Counted from the stretch's first letter, positions 16,961-26,313 are shown. The stretch: 64,000 nucleotides of DNA from Lysobacter auxotrophicus (GCF_027924565.1 NZ_AP027041.1:3162001-3226000), one strand, 5' to 3'. Program-made: numbers and translations. The notes: generated by a model from the letters alone, not told the origin.

Positions 16961-19264
16961 ATGTCCAACAGGAAGTTCGCCGTCTCGCCGCTCGCCGGCG
17001 CCCTCGCGCTCGCCGTCGTCGCCCCCGCCCTGGCCGAACCGGCGGGTGAGCCCGCCAACGCGCGCGATCTGGACAAGATCGAGGTGCACGGCGAGTACGT
17101 CGAGAAGCCCTCGTCGATCAAGTACACGCAGCCGCTGCTGGACACGCCGCAGACGATCACCGTCGTCACCAAGGACGTGATGGACCAGCAGAACCTGATC
17201 GGCCTGCGCGACGTGCTGAGCACGCTGCCGGGCATTACCTTCGGCGCGGGCGAAGGCGGCGGCGGTTACGGCGACAGCATCACGCTGCGCGGCTTCAACG
17301 CGAACAGCGACATCACCACCGACGGCGTGCGCGACAGCGCGCAGTACACGCGCACCGACAACTTCAACCTGGAATCGGTCGAACTGGTCAACGGCGCGAA
17401 CTCGGTGTATTCCGGCGCGGGCTCGGTCGGCGGCAACATCAACCTGGTCAGCAAGGTCGCGCGCAGCGGCGATTCCACGGTGGTGACGGCTGGCGCCGGC
17501 ACCGACAGCTTCGGGCGCATCACGCTCGACAGCAACACCGACCTGGACAACGGGTCGGCGTTCCGCGTCAACGCGATGGTCCACCAGAACGACGTCCCCG
17601 GCCGCGACTACGAGAACTTCGAGCGTTGGGGCATCGCGCCGTCGGTCGCGTTCGGCCTGGATGGCGACACGCGCTTCACCGCGAGCTATTTCCACCAGAG
17701 CGACGACAACCTCCCGCAGTACGGCGTGCCCTACTTCGCGGCGTTCGGCGGCGGCCTGCCGGGCGTGGACACCGAGAACTACTACGGCTACCACAACATC
17801 GACCGCCAGGAGATCGACGTCGACATGGTCACCGGCGTGTTCGAGCACGATTTCAGCCCTAACACCACGCTGCGCAGCCTCGCGCGTTTCCAGCAGGTGC
17901 AGCAGCTGAGCGTCGTCGATGCACCGCAGGGCACGTGGTGCCTGCCGGCCGGATTCAATCCCGCCACGGGCCTGGCCTGCGCCACGCCCGACACCTACCT
18001 GCCCAGCGGCCCGCGCGGTTTCAGCCGCGACACCAAGAACACGCTCGCCGTGAGCCAGACGGACGTGGTCTCGCGCTTCGCGACCGGGTCGATCAACCAT
18101 TCGTTCGTCGCCGGCGTGTCGTTCTCGCGCGAGGAATTCGAGCTCGACACCGGCAACCTGTTCCGCACGGCGACCGGCGCCACGGTGCCGCTGCCGCCGA
18201 TGTCGATCACCCACCCGAACTCGGTCTACGCCGGTCCGATCAACTACATCCGCGGCAGCATCGCCGAGGGCTCGCTCGACAACCAGGCGATCTACGCCTT
18301 CGACACGCTCGAATTCAACGATCGCTGGATGCTGAACCTCGGCGCGCGCTACGAGCATAACGAAGGCGACACGGTCACCACCACGTTCAACACGACCGCG
18401 GGCAGCCCGCAGCTGGGCCAGCCGACCACGCGCGTCGTCGCGGAAAACTCCGACGACCTGTTCTCGTACCGCGCGGGCCTGATCTTCAAGCCGGCGCCGA
18501 ACGCGAGCCTCTACCTGTCCTACTCCAACAGCAAGACGCCGTCGAAGGCCTCGGTGAACGGCTCGTGCACCGCGACCAGCACCACCGGCACCGCCAACTG
18601 CAACGTCGATCCGGAGACGGCGATCAACCTCGAAGCCGGCGCGAAGTGGGACATCAACAGCAAGCTGGCGCTGACGGCGGCCGTGTTCCGCAACGAGCGC
18701 GAGGAATACAAGGTGGCCGATCCGGGCAATCCGGAGAACCCCAGCGGCGAGCAGCAGCTCGACGGCACCGCGCGCGTGGACGGTGTCGCGCTCGGCGCGG
18801 CCGGCCACATCACCGACGCGTGGTCGGTGTTCGCCAACCTGACGTGGCTGGACAGCGAAGTGATCCAGGGCGTGTCCGACTACTGCAAGGCCAACCCGAG
18901 CACCGCCTGCGGCAACACGGCGGCCGATCCCGATCCGCTCGCCGGCCTGCCGATTTCCGGCACGCCGGAGCGTTCGGGCAGCCTGTGGACCACGTACGAT
19001 CTGAGCCAGTGGACGTTCGGCTACGGCCTGACGTACGTGGGCAATTACGACGTCTACACCGGCAACGGCGCGAACATCGCCGAAGCCAAGGGGTACACGA
19101 CGCACCGCGCGATGGTGGGCTTCGACCTCAACGAACGCCTCGCCTTCCAGCTCAACGTCAACAACCTGTTCGACAAGACGTATTACACGCGCATCCGCAA
19201 CAACGGCTGGGCGACGCCGGGCGACGCTCGCCAGGTGGTGCTGCAGGCCATCTACCGTTTCTGA
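16961..19264 (+). CDS. TonB-dependent catecholate-siderophore receptor (Fiu/PiuA-like)
   Basis: 767 residues. A signal peptide ([20 protein letters not shown]..., cleaved near PALA-EP) is followed by a TonB-box-like DKIEVHG. The plug domain follows ([18 protein letters not shown]... to [12 protein letters not shown], about residues 50-170). Then comes the 22-strand barrel ending in VVLQAIYRF with the outer-membrane C-terminal Phe. It imports ferric siderophores into the periplasm using TonB energy. Adjacent piuC and the Fur box match the Fiu-YbiX / PiuA-PiuC pairing of other bacteria. The siderophore itself cannot be named; the family prefers catecholates. Confidence 0.92.
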   Translation: MSNRKFAVSPLAGALALAVVAPALAEPAGEPANARDLDKIEVHGEYVEKPSSIKYTQPLLDTPQTITVVTKDVMDQQNLIGLRDVLSTLPGITFGAGEGGGGYGDSITLRGFNANSDITTDGVRDSAQYTRTDNFNLESVELVNGANSVYSGAGSVGGNINLVSKVARSGDSTVVTAGAGTDSFGRITLDSNTDLDNGSAFRVNAMVHQNDVPGRDYENFERWGIAPSVAFGLDGDTRFTASYFHQSDDNLPQYGVPYFAAFGGGLPGVDTENYYGYHNIDRQEIDVDMVTGVFEHDFSPNTTLRSLARFQQVQQLSVVDAPQGTWCLPAGFNPATGLACATPDTYLPSGPRGFSRDTKNTLAVSQTDVVSRFATGSINHSFVAGVSFSREEFELDTGNLFRTATGATVPLPPMSITHPNSVYAGPINYIRGSIAEGSLDNQAIYAFDTLEFNDRWMLNLGARYEHNEGDTVTTTFNTTAGSPQLGQPTTRVVAENSDDLFSYRAGLIFKPAPNASLYLSYSNSKTPSKASVNGSCTATSTTGTANCNVDPETAINLEAGAKWDINSKLALTAAVFRNEREEYKVADPGNPENPSGEQQLDGTARVDGVALGAAGHITDAWSVFANLTWLDSEVIQGVSDYCKANPSTACGNTAADPDPLAGLPISGTPERSGSLWTTYDLSQWTFGYGLTYVGNYDVYTGNGANIAEAKGYTTHRAMVGFDLNERLAFQLNVNNLFDKTYYTRIRNNGWATPGDARQVVLQAIYRF

Positions 19265-19337
19265 TCGGGCAACGACCCGCCATCACCCAGCCACGCGACG
19301 CCCGCAGCGCCGGGCTTACCGAAGCGAAGGATCCGAC

Positions 19338-20024
19338 ATGCTGCTCCAGGTCCCGCAAGTCCTCAGTGCCGAACAGGTCGCCCATTGCCGCGACCGCCTT
19401 CGGCAGGCCGGGTGGGCCGACGGACGCATCACCGCCGGGCACCAGTCGGCGATGGCGAAGGACAACGCGCAGCTGCCGGAGAACGACCCGGTGGCGCGCG
19501 AGCTCGGCGGGTTGATCCTCGATGCGCTCGCGCGCAACACGACGTTCTTCTCCGCCGCGCTGCCGCAGCGCATCTACCCGCCGCTGTTCAACCGCTACAG
19601 CGGCGGGCAGTCGTTCGGCTTCCACGTCGACAACGCGATCCGTTACGACCGCAGCCGCGGCGGCGTGGACCCGATCCGCACGGACCTGTCGGCCACGCTG
19701 TTCCTCAGCGCGCCGGAGGAATACGACGGCGGCGAGCTCATCATCGAGGACACCTATGGCGTGCAGCGCGTGAAGCTGCAGGCCGGCGACATGGTGCTCT
19801 ATCCCGGCACGAGCCTGCACAAGGTGACGCCGGTGACGCGCGGCGAGCGCATCGCGTCGTTCTTCTGGATCCAGAGCCTGCTGCGCGAGGATGCGCAGCG
19901 CCGGCTGATGTTCGAGCTGGACGTGTCGATCCGCCACCTGACCCAGGACGTGCCGGAGCATCCCGCCCTCGTGCAGCTCACCGGCGTCTACCACAACCTG
20001 CTGCGTCGCTGGGCCGAACCGTGA
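19338..20024 (+). CDS. piuC: Fe(II)/2-oxoglutarate-dependent PKHD-type hydroxylase (PiuC/YbiX)
   Basis: 228 residues, standard PiuC length. The double-stranded beta-helix iron ligands are visible: H96 and D98 in FGFHVDNA and H161 in [11 protein letters not shown], with a following arginine for 2-oxoglutarate. The tail [28 protein letters not shown] is typical of the family. It is co-inherited with Fiu/PiuA receptors and presumably hydroxylates something linked to siderophore handling; its true substrate is not established to my knowledge. The gap to the receptor gene is 73 nt. Confidence 0.93.
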   Translation: MLLQVPQVLSAEQVAHCRDRLRQAGWADGRITAGHQSAMAKDNAQLPENDPVARELGGLILDALARNTTFFSAALPQRIYPPLFNRYSGGQSFGFHVDNAIRYDRSRGGVDPIRTDLSATLFLSAPEEYDGGELIIEDTYGVQRVKLQAGDMVLYPGTSLHKVTPVTRGERIASFFWIQSLLREDAQRRLMFELDVSIRHLTQDVPEHPALVQLTGVYHNLLRRWAEP

Positions 20025-20034
20025 GCCACGCGCC

Positions 20035-20679
20035 GTGAACCGCTCGTCCACCGCACCCGACATCGCCGCGCAGCAGCAGCGTCGCGGGTTCTGGCTGCGC
20101 ACGCTGCATTCGTGGCACTGGATCAGCTCGGCGATCTGCCTGGTCGCGATGCTGCTGTTCTCCGTCACCGGCATCACGCTGAACCATTCGGCGGCGATCG
20201 AAGCCAAGCCGGAAACGCTCACGCGCAAGGTCGAGATGCCGGCGTCCGTGCTGCGCGCGCTCGGCACGCGCGAGGACGGCACCGCGCCCCTGCCCGGCGC
20301 CGTCGGCGACTGGCTGGGCGATGTGCTGCCCGTATCGATCGGCGCGCAGCCAGCGGAATGGTCCGCCGACGAGGTCTACCTGTCGCTGCCGCGCCCCGGC
20401 GGCGATGCGTGGCTCAGCATCGATCGCGCGACCGGCGCGGTGGAATACGAACGCACCACGCGCGGGGTCGTCGCCTACCTCAACGATCTGCACAAAGGCC
20501 GCAACGCCGGCGCCGCGTGGCGCTGGTTCATCGACGTCTTCGCGCTGGCGTGCCTGGTGTTCTGCATCACCGGCCTGTTCCTGCTGCAGATGCACGCGCG
20601 GCAGCGCCGCATGACCTGGCCGTACGTCGCGCTCGGGCTCGCGTTGCCGCTGCTGCTTGCGCTTCTCTTCATCCATTGA
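20035..20679 (+). CDS. PepSY-associated transmembrane protein
   Basis: 214 residues from GTG 20035, 10 nt after piuC. Three hydrophobic helices are visible: about 30-52 ([20 protein letters not shown]), 161-184 ([20 protein letters not shown]) and 194-213. A hydrophilic PepSY-like loop lies between the first two. Histidines in LHSWHW (before helix 1), LNH (after it) and LNDLHKG (before helix 2) resemble candidate heme ligands of PepSY reductases. It is a short form of the PepSY_TM family, suited to pass electrons across the inner membrane. Context with DUF2271, apbE and a flavoreductase supports this; heme binding is inferred. Confidence 0.82.
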   Translation: MNRSSTAPDIAAQQQRRGFWLRTLHSWHWISSAICLVAMLLFSVTGITLNHSAAIEAKPETLTRKVEMPASVLRALGTREDGTAPLPGAVGDWLGDVLPVSIGAQPAEWSADEVYLSLPRPGGDAWLSIDRATGAVEYERTTRGVVAYLNDLHKGRNAGAAWRWFIDVFALACLVFCITGLFLLQMHARQRRMTWPYVALGLALPLLLALLFIH

Positions 20680-20699
20680 ACCGTCCAAGAGGGAAACCC

Positions 20700-21209
20700 A
20701 TGCGCGTCCAACTGACCATCGCGCTGAGCGGATTGCTCGCATTGCCGGCGTACTCGGCGGAGATCGACGTCAACGTGCAGATCCCGCAGCTCAACGTCGC
20801 CGAATACCACCGCCCGTACGTGGCGATCTGGGTCGAAGGCGCGGACCAGAAGGCGCTGGCGAACCTCGCGGTCTGGTACCAGCAGAAGTCGACATCCGAA
20901 GGCCATGGCACCAAGTGGCTGCCCGACCTTCGCCAGTGGTGGCGCCGCAGCGGCCGCACGCTGAAGGTGCCGGTGGACGGCGTGACCGGTCCGACGCGCC
21001 CGGTTGGCACGCATGCGCTGAAGTTCGACGCGAAGCATCCCGAACTCGGCAAGCTGCCGCCCGGCGACTACACCCTGGTGGTGGAAGCCGCGCGCGAAGT
21101 CGGCGGTCGCGAGCTGGTCAAGGTGCCCTTCAAGTGGGGCGGCGCGGGCAGCGGCAAGGCGCAGGGTGCAAGCGAGCTGGGGCTCGTCAGCGTCGCCAGC
21201 AAGCCGTAA
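20700..21209 (+). CDS. Periplasmic DUF2271 protein with candidate flavinylation motif
   Basis: 169 residues. A clean signal peptide ([20 protein letters not shown], cleavage before EIDV) directs export. The single beta-sandwich-like domain contains [14 protein letters not shown] (35-48), a Trp-rich [11 protein letters not shown] (76-86) and, at 93-99, D-G-V-T-G-P-T. This is close to the D-x-x-S/T-G-A-T sequence in which ApbE links FMN to the last Thr (here T99); only the Ala is Pro. With apbE three genes downstream, the likely role is a covalently flavinylated periplasmic electron carrier. The DUF2271 call is from recognised motifs; flavinylation is inferred. Confidence 0.8.
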   Translation: MRVQLTIALSGLLALPAYSAEIDVNVQIPQLNVAEYHRPYVAIWVEGADQKALANLAVWYQQKSTSEGHGTKWLPDLRQWWRRSGRTLKVPVDGVTGPTRPVGTHALKFDAKHPELGKLPPGDYTLVVEAAREVGGRELVKVPFKWGGAGSGKAQGASELGLVSVASKP

Positions 21210-21225
21210 TCGCACACCTCTCGAT

Positions 21226-21325
21226 CGTCATCCCCGCGCAGGCGGGGCTCCAGCGCCACGACACATCACACTCTTCGGACGCCGTGATTCACGGACAGCT
21301 GGATTCCCCCTTCGCGGGAATGACG
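21226..21325. repeat. Palindromic intergenic repeat, family B, copy 2
   Basis: Arms CGTCATCCCCGCGCAGGCGG (from 21226) and the complement ending CCTTCGCGGGAATGACG (to 21325) are separated by about 50 nt. It interrupts the iron cluster between the DUF2271 and DUF4198 genes, so it lies in their common transcript. Confidence 0.7.
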
Positions 21326-21366
21326 CAAAGGCACGAACACGCAATCAACGAACCCAGGAGCACGCC

Positions 21367-22176
21367 GTGAAGAACTCCCTGAAATTCGCCGCCCTCGCGC
21401 TGGCCCTCACCCTTCCCCTCGCCGCGCAGGCGCACAAGGCGTGGCTCCAGCCGTCGCAGACGGTGCTGGCCGGCAACAATCCGTGGGTGACGGTGGACGC
21501 GGCGGTGTCCAACGACCTGTTCTACTTCAACCACGTGCCGCTGAAGACCGACAACCTCAGCATCATCGCGCCCGACGGCAGCACGGTGCCCGCGCAGAAC
21601 ACCGCGACCGGCAAGTACCGCACCGTGTTCGACGTCGAGCTGAAGCAGGCCGGCACGTACCGCATCGGCGTGGTCAACAACTACGTCACTGGCAGCTGGG
21701 AAGAAAACGGCCAGCCCAAGCGCTGGCGCGGCACCGAAGCGACCTTCGCCACCGAAGTGCCGAAGGACGCGAAGAAGCTGCAGGTCGGCCAGTCGGTGAG
21801 CCGCGTGGAAACCTTCGTCACCAACGGCTCGCCGAACGAGACCGCGCTCAAGCCCAGCGGTGTCGGCCTGGAGCTGGTGCCGGTGACGCATCCCAACGAT
21901 CTGTTCGCCGGCGAAGAAGCGACGTTCCGTTTCCAGATCGACGGCAAGCCGGCGGCGAACCTCGAGGTGGAGATCGTCCGCGGCGGTACGCGTTACCGCA
22001 ACGCGCAGGACGAGCTGAAGGCGAAGACCGACGCGCAGGGCCAGTTCACCGTGAAGTGGCCCGAAGCCGGCATGTACTGGATCGAGGCCAACGCGCAGGA
22101 CGGCAAGACCACGGTGAAGCAGGCCAAGCAGCGTCGCCTCGGCTACGTCGCCACGCTGGAAGTGCTGCCGCAGTAA
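21367..22176 (+). CDS. Periplasmic DUF4198 protein
   Basis: 269 residues. GTG 21367 is preceded by AGGAG at 21356-21360, which decides the start. A signal peptide ([22 protein letters not shown]) is cleaved before HKAWLQPS. The mature N-terminal histidine plus the first beta domain match DUF4198 (NikM-like/GDYXXLXY family); an Ig-like carboxypeptidase-regulatory-type repeat ([27 protein letters not shown]) follows at about 175-240. An exposed N-terminal His can bind metal, so this may present iron or another metal ion. Cysteine-free. Neighbouring DUF2271 and apbE suggest a shared complex. Confidence 0.82.
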   Translation: MKNSLKFAALALALTLPLAAQAHKAWLQPSQTVLAGNNPWVTVDAAVSNDLFYFNHVPLKTDNLSIIAPDGSTVPAQNTATGKYRTVFDVELKQAGTYRIGVVNNYVTGSWEENGQPKRWRGTEATFATEVPKDAKKLQVGQSVSRVETFVTNGSPNETALKPSGVGLELVPVTHPNDLFAGEEATFRFQIDGKPAANLEVEIVRGGTRYRNAQDELKAKTDAQGQFTVKWPEAGMYWIEANAQDGKTTVKQAKQRRLGYVATLEVLPQ

Positions 22177-22192
22177 CGCGCGCCATCCGCAA

Positions 22193-23182
22193 GTGAACAC
22201 GCACGCTTCCGTGTCGCCCGCACGCGCCGTCGATGTCCTCGGCGGCGCGACGATGGGCACGACCTGGTCGGTGAAACTCGTCGCACCGCGCAACGCCGAT
22301 GCGCACGCGTTGCACGCGGGCATCCAGTCGCGACTGGACGCCGTCGTCGCGCAGATGAGCAACTGGGAACCCACGTCGGACCTGAGCCGTTACAACGCGT
22401 CCGATGCGGGCTCGTGGCAGATGCTGCCGGACGACTTCTTCGACGTGCTCTCGTGCGCGCTCGACATCGCCCATGCGAGCGGCGGCGCATTCGATCCGAC
22501 CGTCGGACCGCTGGTGGACGGTTGGGGTTTCGGCCCGTCGGGCCCGACGGCCGAGCGCTTTTCGCCCGACGCGGCGCGTGCGCAGGTGCAATGGCGCCGC
22601 GTGGTGCTCGATCGCGGCGGGCGGCGCGTGCTGCAACCCGGCGGAACGCGGCTGGACCTGTGCGCGATCGCGAAGGGCTTCGGCGTGGACGCGGTCGCCG
22701 CGCACCTTCGTTCGTTGGGCATCGAGGCCGCGCTGGTGGAAGTGGGCGGCGAACTGTTCGGCTTCGGCCGAAAGCCGGACGGCTCGCCGTGGCGGGTGAT
22801 CGTCGAGGGCTGGCAGGGCGACGAGGACGACGCGCACGAGCCGCGCCTGCTGGCGCTCGACAATCTGGCCGTCGCGACGTCGGGTGATCGCTGGCATCGG
22901 CGCGAACATCAAGGCCGCCGCATCAGCCACACGCTCGATCCGCGCAACGGTCACCCCGTGGCGAATGCGCCGGTCGCGGTGACGGTCGCCGCGAACGACG
23001 CCATGCGCGCCGATGCATGGGCGACCGCGCTTACGGTGCTCGGCACGAACGAAGGTATGGAGATCGCGCAGGCCCACGGGCTCGCGGCGCGGTTTGTTGA
23101 CGTGCGTCCCAGCGCCGACGGTCGCGCGGAGGTCGTCGAAGAGCGCATGACGCCGGCCTTCGAGGCGCTGCTGCAGGCATGA
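22193..23182 (+). CDS. apbE: FAD:protein FMN transferase ApbE
   Basis: 329 residues from GTG 22193. Conserved ApbE motifs are present: GATMGTTWSV at the start, CAIAKGFGVDAVA, VEVGGELFGFG, and the metal/FAD site VATSGDRW...ISHTLDPRNGHPV followed by DAMRADAWATAL. The enzyme transfers FMN from FAD to a threonine of a target protein; the DUF2271 protein of this cluster is the obvious candidate. Unusually, no signal peptide or lipobox precedes the catalytic domain, and no upstream in-frame start would add one. The end overlaps the reductase gene by 4 nt (ATGA), so both are translated together. Confidence 0.92.
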   Translation: MNTHASVSPARAVDVLGGATMGTTWSVKLVAPRNADAHALHAGIQSRLDAVVAQMSNWEPTSDLSRYNASDAGSWQMLPDDFFDVLSCALDIAHASGGAFDPTVGPLVDGWGFGPSGPTAERFSPDAARAQVQWRRVVLDRGGRRVLQPGGTRLDLCAIAKGFGVDAVAAHLRSLGIEAALVEVGGELFGFGRKPDGSPWRVIVEGWQGDEDDAHEPRLLALDNLAVATSGDRWHRREHQGRRISHTLDPRNGHPVANAPVAVTVAANDAMRADAWATALTVLGTNEGMEIAQAHGLAARFVDVRPSADGRAEVVEERMTPAFEALLQA

Positions 23183-24822
23183 GCGCGAACGTCACGAACG
23201 CCGCGGGATCGATGCGCGCACGACTCGGAAACGGTGTCGCGCTCGTCGCGTTGTTCGCGGCGATGATCGCGTTCGGAGCCTGGCAGACGGAAGCGTGGTG
23301 GGTGGCGTCGCCGCGCGCGGGCAGCTGGGTGCTCGCGATCGTGGTCGTGCTCGCCTTCGTCGGTTTGTGTGTGTCGACGTGGCGCGACGCGCAGGCGGAT
23401 CGTGCTGGAGCGGACGGGATTGACGTGCCCGACGCCGACGCGATGCTGCTCGCCTGGGCCAGCCAGACCGGCTTCGGCCAGCAGCTCGCCGAACACACTG
23501 CGCAGGCGTTGCGCGACGCGGGCACGGCGGTGCGCGTGCTGCCGCTCCATCGCGTCGACGCGGACGTGCTGCGTTCGCATCGACGGGCGCTGTTCATCGC
23601 CAGCACCACGGGCGAAGGCGATCCGCCGGACCACGCGCTCCGTTTCACGCGACACGTACTCGGGCAACCGATGGCCCTGGCAGGTCTGGAATACGCGGTG
23701 CTCGCATTGGGCGATCGCGCGTACGACCGCTTCTGCGGCTTCGGCCGTCGTCTCGACCAATGGCTGCACCACAACGGCGCGCAGCCGATGTTCGATCGCA
23801 TCGACGTGGACGCCGGCGATGCGGGCGCGCTGCGGCATTGGCAACATCGCCTCGGGCAGCTTGCCGGCAACACCGCGCTGGCCGACTGGAGTGCACCGCG
23901 CTACCGGCCATGGCGATTGCAAGAGCGTCGATGGCTCAATCCGGGCAGCGTGGGCGGTCCGGCGTACCACGTTGCGCTTTCGCCGATGGACACGCGCGAT
24001 CTGGACTGGGAGGCCGGCGACATCGCCGAGATCGGCCCGCGTCACGCGCCATCCGACGTGATGGCGTGGCTGCTCGCCGCCGGTCAGGACGCCGCGGCGG
24101 ACGTCGAACACGGCGGCGAAAGCGTAGCGCTGGCCAGCCTGCTCCAGCGCTCGCGCCTGCCCGAGCCCACCAGCGTTCGCGGTCACTCGCCGCAAACCAT
24201 CGCCAACGAACTGCAACCGCTGCCGCACCGCGAATACTCCATCGCCTCGCTTCCGCAGGACGGCGCGCTGCACCTGCTCGTCCGTCAGATGCGCCACGCC
24301 GACGGCCGGCTCGGCAGCGGCAGCGGCTGGCTCACCGCACATGCGGACGTCGGTGGCCCCGTCGATCTGCGCATCCGGCGCAATGTCGCGTTCCACCCGC
24401 CGCGGGACGACCGGCCGATGATCCTCGTCGGCAACGGCACCGGCCTCGCAGGACTACGCGCACATCTGAAGGCGCGTGCCCTCGCGGGACATCGCCGCAA
24501 CTGGCTGGTATTCGGCGAACGCCAGCGCGAGCACGACTTCCACCACCGGGACGAGATCGAAGGCTGGCTGCGCGACGGCCACCTGCAGCATCTCGACCTC
24601 GCGTTCTCGCGCGACGGCGCGCAGCGCGTGTACGTGCAGGACGTGCTGCGTGCCAACGCCGCACGCCTTCGCGAATGGATCAACGAAGGCGCGGCGATCT
24701 ACGTCTGCGGCAGCCTGGAAGGGATGGCGCCGGCCGTCGACGCGGTACTGCGCGAGACCGTCGGCCTCGACGCGCTGGAAGCGATGGCGGCCGACGGGCG
24801 TTATTGCCGGGACGTTTACTGA
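23179..24822 (+). CDS. Membrane-anchored CysJ-like flavoreductase
   Basis: 547 residues. Two N-terminal helices (about 18-36 and 47-68) anchor it, with the rest predicted cytoplasmic. A flavodoxin-like domain follows (MLLAWASQTGFGQQLAEHTA; STTGEGDPPDHALRF), then an FAD domain with REYSIASLP, an NAD(P) domain with GNGTGLAGLRA, and the C-terminus GRYCRDVY shared with CysJ. It is therefore an NADPH-flavin oxidoreductase related to sulfite reductase alpha, but with no CysI partner in this cluster (true cysJ and cysI are at 30878-34425). It probably feeds electrons to the PepSY protein for iron reduction. The connection is inferred from position. Confidence 0.85.
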   Translation: MSANVTNAAGSMRARLGNGVALVALFAAMIAFGAWQTEAWWVASPRAGSWVLAIVVVLAFVGLCVSTWRDAQADRAGADGIDVPDADAMLLAWASQTGFGQQLAEHTAQALRDAGTAVRVLPLHRVDADVLRSHRRALFIASTTGEGDPPDHALRFTRHVLGQPMALAGLEYAVLALGDRAYDRFCGFGRRLDQWLHHNGAQPMFDRIDVDAGDAGALRHWQHRLGQLAGNTALADWSAPRYRPWRLQERRWLNPGSVGGPAYHVALSPMDTRDLDWEAGDIAEIGPRHAPSDVMAWLLAAGQDAAADVEHGGESVALASLLQRSRLPEPTSVRGHSPQTIANELQPLPHREYSIASLPQDGALHLLVRQMRHADGRLGSGSGWLTAHADVGGPVDLRIRRNVAFHPPRDDRPMILVGNGTGLAGLRAHLKARALAGHRRNWLVFGERQREHDFHHRDEIEGWLRDGHLQHLDLAFSRDGAQRVYVQDVLRANAARLREWINEGAAIYVCGSLEGMAPAVDAVLRETVGLDALEAMAADGRYCRDVY

Positions 24823-24869
24823 TTCACGCTGCCTGAAGTTGGGCGCCCTGGTGCCGCTTGCCCGATGCG

Positions 24870-25493
24870 TCAGCGTTCGCCCTGCACCGGCTCGATCCTG
24901 ATCAGCAGCAACTCCCCGCCGCCGTCGATCACGTGCCGCAGGCGTTCGCTTCCGGCTTCGAAAAACGCCGTATCGCCCGACGACATTGGCGGCAGTCCGG
25001 AGTCGTCGGCGAACTGCGCCTGCCCCGCGATCAGGTGCGCGACCCACGTGGTGCCCGGATCGGCGAACAGCACCATCGGGCCCACCAGCGGCCGATGCCA
25101 CAACGCGGCACGCACGCGGTCGCGCCGCCACATCAGGTTGAAATCGTGCGTCGGGCCGTCCAGCAGTTCGCCGGTCACCTTGCGCTCGCCTGCAAAGCGC
25201 AGGCGGTCGTGCGGCGGATGCAGCTCGTGCGACTCGCCATCGTCGAAGCGCAGGCGCACGCCGTTGCCGCTGAGCAGGACGAGCTCGCGATCTATCCCGG
25301 GGAACGCGGAGAACTCCGAATCGCGTTCGATTTCCGCGATCGACAGTCGCCAGTCCCACGGCGCATCCGGTGTCGCATCGTCGAGGCGACCCGCGTGGAT
25401 CTCGCGCGTCCAGCCCATCTGGTTGCGCCAGCGCTCGCGCCGGTATTCGTTGGCGGGCATCACCCGCGAACGGCTGCGTTGCTCGGAAGCCAT
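24870..25493 (-). CDS. HutD/Ves-family cupin protein
   Basis: 207 residues. HutD-type bicupin features: an N-terminal YRRERWRNQMGWTREI (matching the W-x-N-G-G-x-T-x-E-I pattern of the family), DWRLSIAEIERDSEFSAFPGIDRELVLLSGNG, and DGPTHDFNLMWRR in the second half. HutD proteins occur with histidine-utilisation genes and may act as regulators or scavengers of an intermediate; E. coli Ves is cold-induced. No hut genes lie nearby here. It converges on the iron cluster with only 47 nt between them. Function remains open. Confidence 0.78.
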   Translation of the reverse strand: MASEQRSRSRVMPANEYRRERWRNQMGWTREIHAGRLDDATPDAPWDWRLSIAEIERDSEFSAFPGIDRELVLLSGNGVRLRFDDGESHELHPPHDRLRFAGERKVTGELLDGPTHDFNLMWRRDRVRAALWHRPLVGPMVLFADPGTTWVAHLIAGQAQFADDSGLPPMSSGDTAFFEAGSERLRHVIDGGGELLLIRIEPVQGER

Positions 25494-25562
25494 TCGTCAC
25501 GTCCGGTAATCGTTCCGCACAGTCTAGCGGCGGTTCGGCGACGGACTCAGGCGCGGGTCGCG

Positions 25563-26048
25563 CTACCAGGCGATGGAAGGCGCCATCGCATCGCCGGCCC
25601 GGCGCGCCGGCGCGCAAGGTCGCGCCGCTCCGCCGGGCCGGCATGCGCCCCTCCCCTCGCGTTTTGCCGGCGCGGGCTTCGCGGCGCCCGCGGCGGCGGT
25701 CGCGGGTGCCGGTTTCGCCGCAGCGGCAGCGGACGCGGCCGGTGCGCCGCCGCCCACGGCAATGCGGTCCTTGTTCTTTTCCACCGTTTTGAGCCCGATG
25801 CCCGGCACCTGCGCGAGCTGGTCGGCGCTGCGGAACGGTCCGTTGGTCTTGCGATAGGCGACGATTGCCTCGGCCTTGCTCGGGCCGATGTTGACCAGCA
25901 CGCGATCGAGCGTGGCCGCGTGGGCGGTGTTGATGTTGACCGTCTCGGCCGCCATCGCCGTTCCGGTGAGGACCAGCGACAGCAGCAGGGTGCGGACGAA
26001 CATCGCGAAGGATCGAACGGCCAGGGCCTTCGACGGGAACGGTTTCAT
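25563..26048 (-). CDS. ComEA-like helix-hairpin-helix DNA-binding protein
   Basis: 161 residues. Start 26048 has AAGGAG eight nt upstream. A long signal sequence (to about residue 33, TAMAAE) places it in the periplasm. Two helix-hairpin-helix motifs follow, within VNINTAHAATLDRVLVNIGP and FRSADQLAQVPGIGLKTVEK, which bind DNA backbones without sequence preference; ComEA captures incoming DNA during natural transformation. From about residue 100 the protein turns into an Ala/Pro/Lys low-complexity tail ending in a Cys/Arg-rich stretch of unusual composition, which could indicate a frameshift near the 3' end. No other competence genes are seen here. Confidence 0.85.
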   Translation of the reverse strand: MKPFPSKALAVRSFAMFVRTLLLSLVLTGTAMAAETVNINTAHAATLDRVLVNIGPSKAEAIVAYRKTNGPFRSADQLAQVPGIGLKTVEKNKDRIAVGGGAPAASAAAAAKPAPATAAAGAAKPAPAKREGRGACRPGGAARPCAPARRAGDAMAPSIAW

Positions 26049-26285
26049 TGAGCGACTCCTTGGGCCAGCCGGCCCACGACGTGGATGGTGGATGTCCGCC
26101 ACGGCGATGCGTTGGCGGCCAGCACAGTCTCCGCAGCGGGGCCGTCGGGCCCTATCGGGCAATCCGCCGACTCCGGCAAAGAAAGGCCCGCAACCGCGGG
26201 TAGGCGCGTTCGCGACCTGCGTCGGAAGATGCCGCCGACGCCTCGGAAGCTTCCGGCGACGCGGCGCCCGGTCCGGTCGGGCGTC

Positions 26286-26313
26286 GCGGGGGCGTAAACT
26301 TGTCGTCCCCCGC
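26286..26313 (+). promoter_or_regulatory. GC hairpin in the leader of the M20 peptidase gene
   Basis: GCGGGGG (26286-26292) and CCCCCGC (26307-26313) form a 7-bp stem with a 14-nt loop, ending 18 nt before the start codon. It may influence translation start; nothing more can be said from sequence alone. Confidence 0.3.

Noticed and set aside
16907-19105. Long minus-strand frame opposite the TonB-dependent receptor
   Set aside because: The receptor on the plus strand has a signal peptide, plug, barrel and Fur promoter; the antisense frame has no recognisable motif.
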